DNA of 8,911 nt from JAAYUD01 sp036846645 (lineage in GTDB: Bacteria; Bacteroidota; Bacteroidia; Bacteroidales; Bacteroidaceae). Below are positions 7,630 to 8,911 of this stretch, in pieces. Under the pieces are notes generated by a model that was not told where the DNA came from, ran no database searches, and was given only the letters and a program-made list of their open reading frames with translations. The position numbers and the translations under genes are program-made. The DNA lies in contig DAIUBN010000127.1 of the NCBI GenBank assembly GCA_036846645.1, positions 1-8,911 on the forward strand. Direction: 5' to 3'. Position 1 is the stretch's first letter; each line of letters opens with the position of its first letter.

Positions 7630-7649
7630 TCGTTCGAACGAAACAAAAT
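7624..7649. promoter_or_regulatory. Palindrome over the promoter and start site, candidate operator
   Basis: TCGTTCGAACGA (7630-7641) is a perfect 12-base palindrome. The symmetry extends outward to ATTTTGT on the left (7624-7630) and ACAAAAT on the right (7643-7649), with two extra bases in the right arm. It begins within the TAATTTTG element and covers the predicted start site, where a bound dimer would block transcription. It has no loop-sized centre, so it fits a DNA-binding site better than an RNA hairpin. I cannot name the regulator. Confidence 0.5.
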
Positions 7650-7681
7650 CATTTAATATATTGTTTTAAAAAGATACAGTT

Positions 7682-8383
7682 ATGATTTATACCAACGAAG
7701 TGGAACACATGTGTGTTGTAAAAAAAGGTGTTAATCACGGACCGGCTCCAATACCTGAAGAAGGTAAATGGATCAAGGCCAAAGAAATAGTTGATATTTC
7801 TGGTTTAACACACGGTATTGGTTGGTGTGCTCCTCAACAGGGTGCATGCAAACTTACTCTAAATGTAAAAGAAGGTGTTATTCAGGAATGCCTGGTCGAG
7901 ACTATCGGCTGTTCAGGTATGACTCATTCAGCAGCTATGGCTTCTGAGATTCTCCCTGGCAAAACTATCCTCGAGGCATTGAATACCGACCTCGTTTGCG
8001 ATGCTATCAATACAGCAATGCGCGAGCTATTCCTTCAGATTGTTTACGGACGTACACAGTCTGCTTTCTCTGAAAACGGTCTTGCTATCGGTGCTGGTCT
8101 CGAAGATCTTGGTAAAGGACTTCGCAGCCAGGTAGGTACTCTTTATGGTACAGTTGCCAAAGGTTCTCGTTATCTCGAGCTCGCCGAAGGTTATATCAAT
8201 CGTATAGCACTCGATAAGGACAATCAGATTATCGGTTACGAATTTGTTCACATGGGCAAATTTATGGAAGCTGTGAAGAAAGGCGTTGATGCTAACGAAG
8301 CATTGAAGCAGGTTACCGGCCACTACGGACGTTTCAACCCGGAAGATGGTGCTGTTAAATACATTGACCCACGTAAAGAATAA
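7682..8383 (+). CDS. NifU/IscU-like iron-sulfur cluster scaffold family protein, partner of GGGtGRT protein
   Basis: A 233-residue soluble protein. The section from about residue 46 to 115 resembles the NifU N-terminal/IscU fold: GWCAPQQGACKLTLNV (47-62), then ETIGCSGMTHSAAMASEILPGK split over 73-94, then EALN. In IscU the equivalent GC...S..SSL.TE...GK block holds a cluster-binding cysteine; here that is C77. Other cysteines are C11, C49, C56, C70 and C106. The classic CGD motif with its Asp is absent, and the C-terminal half (about 120-233, including GAGLEDLGKGLRSQVGTLYG and a YEFVHMGKFMEAVKKG segment) has no counterpart in IscU. Cluster binding is therefore a family-based guess, not shown. 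The start at 7682 keeps MIYTNEVEHM, a beginning I recall from relatives; M10 is an alternative. It has its own consensus promoter and no good Shine-Dalgarno. It is followed after 18 bases by the GGGtGRT gene, with which it should form an operon. Confidence 0.85.
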   Translation: MIYTNEVEHMCVVKKGVNHGPAPIPEEGKWIKAKEIVDISGLTHGIGWCAPQQGACKLTLNVKEGVIQECLVETIGCSGMTHSAAMASEILPGKTILEALNTDLVCDAINTAMRELFLQIVYGRTQSAFSENGLAIGAGLEDLGKGLRSQVGTLYGTVAKGSRYLELAEGYINRIALDKDNQIIGYEFVHMGKFMEAVKKGVDANEALKQVTGHYGRFNPEDGAVKYIDPRKE

Positions 8384-8384
8384 T

Positions 8385-8391
8385 AAGGAGG
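8385..8391 (+). promoter_or_regulatory. Full Shine-Dalgarno site for the GGGtGRT gene
   Basis: AAGGAGG lies 10 bases before the ATG at 8402 and overlaps a second, tandem TAA just after the upstream stop codon. It is the only perfect anti-16S complement at a start in this window; the other genes have weak or no such site, as usual for Bacteroidota. It fixes the start of the second gene. Confidence 0.8.
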
Positions 8392-8401
8392 AAAAGACAT
8401 T

Positions 8402-8911
8402 ATGATTAGAAAAGTAGAATTTGAAAGCCAAGACCGTCGCGAGAAACAGATTCTCGCCGCTTTGAATGCTGTAGGCATTAAAGATATGGAAGAAGCTAAC
8501 GCTATCTGCGATAAATATGGTCTCGATCCTTATAAAACATGTGAAGAAACTCAACCTATCTGCTTCGAGAATGCCAAATGGGCATACGTTGTAGGTTGTG
8601 CTATCGCTATCAAGAAAGGTTGCAAAACAGCTCCCGAAGCTGCCGAAGCTATCGGTCTCGGACTCCAGTCGTTCTGCATCCCCGGTTCTGTAGCCGACGA
8701 CCGTAAGGTTGGTATCGGCCATGGCAACTTGGCTGCACGTCTGCTCCGCGAAGAGACAAAATGCTTCTGCTTCTTGGCAGGTCACGAGTCTTTCGCAGCT
8801 GCCGAAGGTGCTATCAAGATTGCTGCCAAAGCAGACAAAGTACGTAAAGAGCCTCTACGTTGCATCCTCAACGGACTTGGCAAAGACGCTGCTCAGATCA
8901 TCAGCCGTATC
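8402..8911 (+). CDS. GGGtGRT family protein, C-terminus cut by window edge
   Basis: I translated 170 codons from ATG 8402 to the end of the window with no stop. The sequence matches my memory of the GGGtGRT family (Pfam PF14057), proteins of about 330 residues and unknown function found in Bacteroidota and Clostridia; the glycine-rich motif that names the family should lie beyond the window. Visible blocks are DRREKQILAALNAVGI (11-26), ICFENAKWAYVVGCAIAIKKG (53-73), FCIPGSVADDRKVGIGHGNLA (91-111), KCFCFLAGHESFAAAEGAIKI (120-140) and EPLRCILNGLGKDAAQIISRI (150-170). There are nine cysteines in 170 residues (36, 47, 54, 66, 74, 92, 121, 123, 154), with a CxC pair at 121-123, suggestive of metal or thiol chemistry. 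No signal peptide or membrane segment is visible, so it is probably cytoplasmic. It follows the NifU-like gene with a strong ribosome binding site, implying coupled production of both. Confidence 0.88.
   Translation, partial: MIRKVEFESQDRREKQILAALNAVGIKDMEEANAICDKYGLDPYKTCEETQPICFENAKWAYVVGCAIAIKKGCKTAPEAAEAIGLGLQSFCIPGSVADDRKVGIGHGNLAARLLREETKCFCFLAGHESFAAAEGAIKIAAKADKVRKEPLRCILNGLGKDAAQIISRI

Noticed and set aside
7637..7681. Riboswitch or structured leader before the NifU-like gene
   Set aside because: The leader is only about 46 bases, AT-rich, and shows no conserved aptamer pattern; the palindrome at its start is better explained as a DNA site.
8027..8785. 252-codon open frame on the minus strand across the NifU-like and GGGtGRT genes
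   Set aside because: It lies antisense to two recognisable genes, its protein resembles no family I know, and it has no promoter or ribosome site. It arises from the codon bias of the real genes.

Overview
The window looks like a chromosomal segment of a Bacteroidota bacterium, most likely of the order Bacteroidales. Four things point there: promoter elements of the Bacteroides type (TTTG-N19-TAnnTTTG), AT-rich leaders that mostly lack a Shine-Dalgarno sequence, a eukaryote-like (GH13_8) glycogen branching enzyme, and a NifU-like/GGGtGRT gene pair. This rests on motif recognition and remembered family knowledge; no database was searched. I see no phage, transposon, CRISPR array, rRNA or tRNA.

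Left half, minus strand, read right to left. A divergent promoter region at 4591-4695 drives a three-LysM lipid-free secreted protein with a periplasmic-binding-protein-like C-terminal domain (2824-4590). An outer-membrane beta-barrel gene (2124-2813) follows after 10 bases and is probably in the same transcript. A new promoter between the barrel and the next gene (about 2090-2120) then drives a DUF2461 protein (1398-2063), and probably the glycogen branching enzyme glgB (1-1338, C-terminal part cut by the window edge).

Right half, plus strand. uvrA (4696-7515) encodes a complete 939-residue nucleotide-excision-repair ATPase. Its stop codon lies inside a 9-base tandem repeat (TATAAGnnn) that can also fold into a nested hairpin followed by a T run, so it may be the uvrA terminator. 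A 166-base gap then holds a textbook promoter with a palindrome covering the -10-like element and the expected start site. Downstream lie a 233-residue NifU/IscU-like protein (7682-8383) and, 18 bases after its stop codon, a cysteine-rich GGGtGRT-family protein (8402-8911, cut by the window edge).

The most interesting part is the right end. The NifU-like/GGGtGRT pair is, as far as I know, of unknown function. It has its own strong promoter, a candidate operator and an unusually complete Shine-Dalgarno site between the two genes. The LysM/binding-domain plus beta-barrel pair is the second candidate for an uncharacterised envelope system. The remaining genes (uvrA, glgB, DUF2461) are ordinary.
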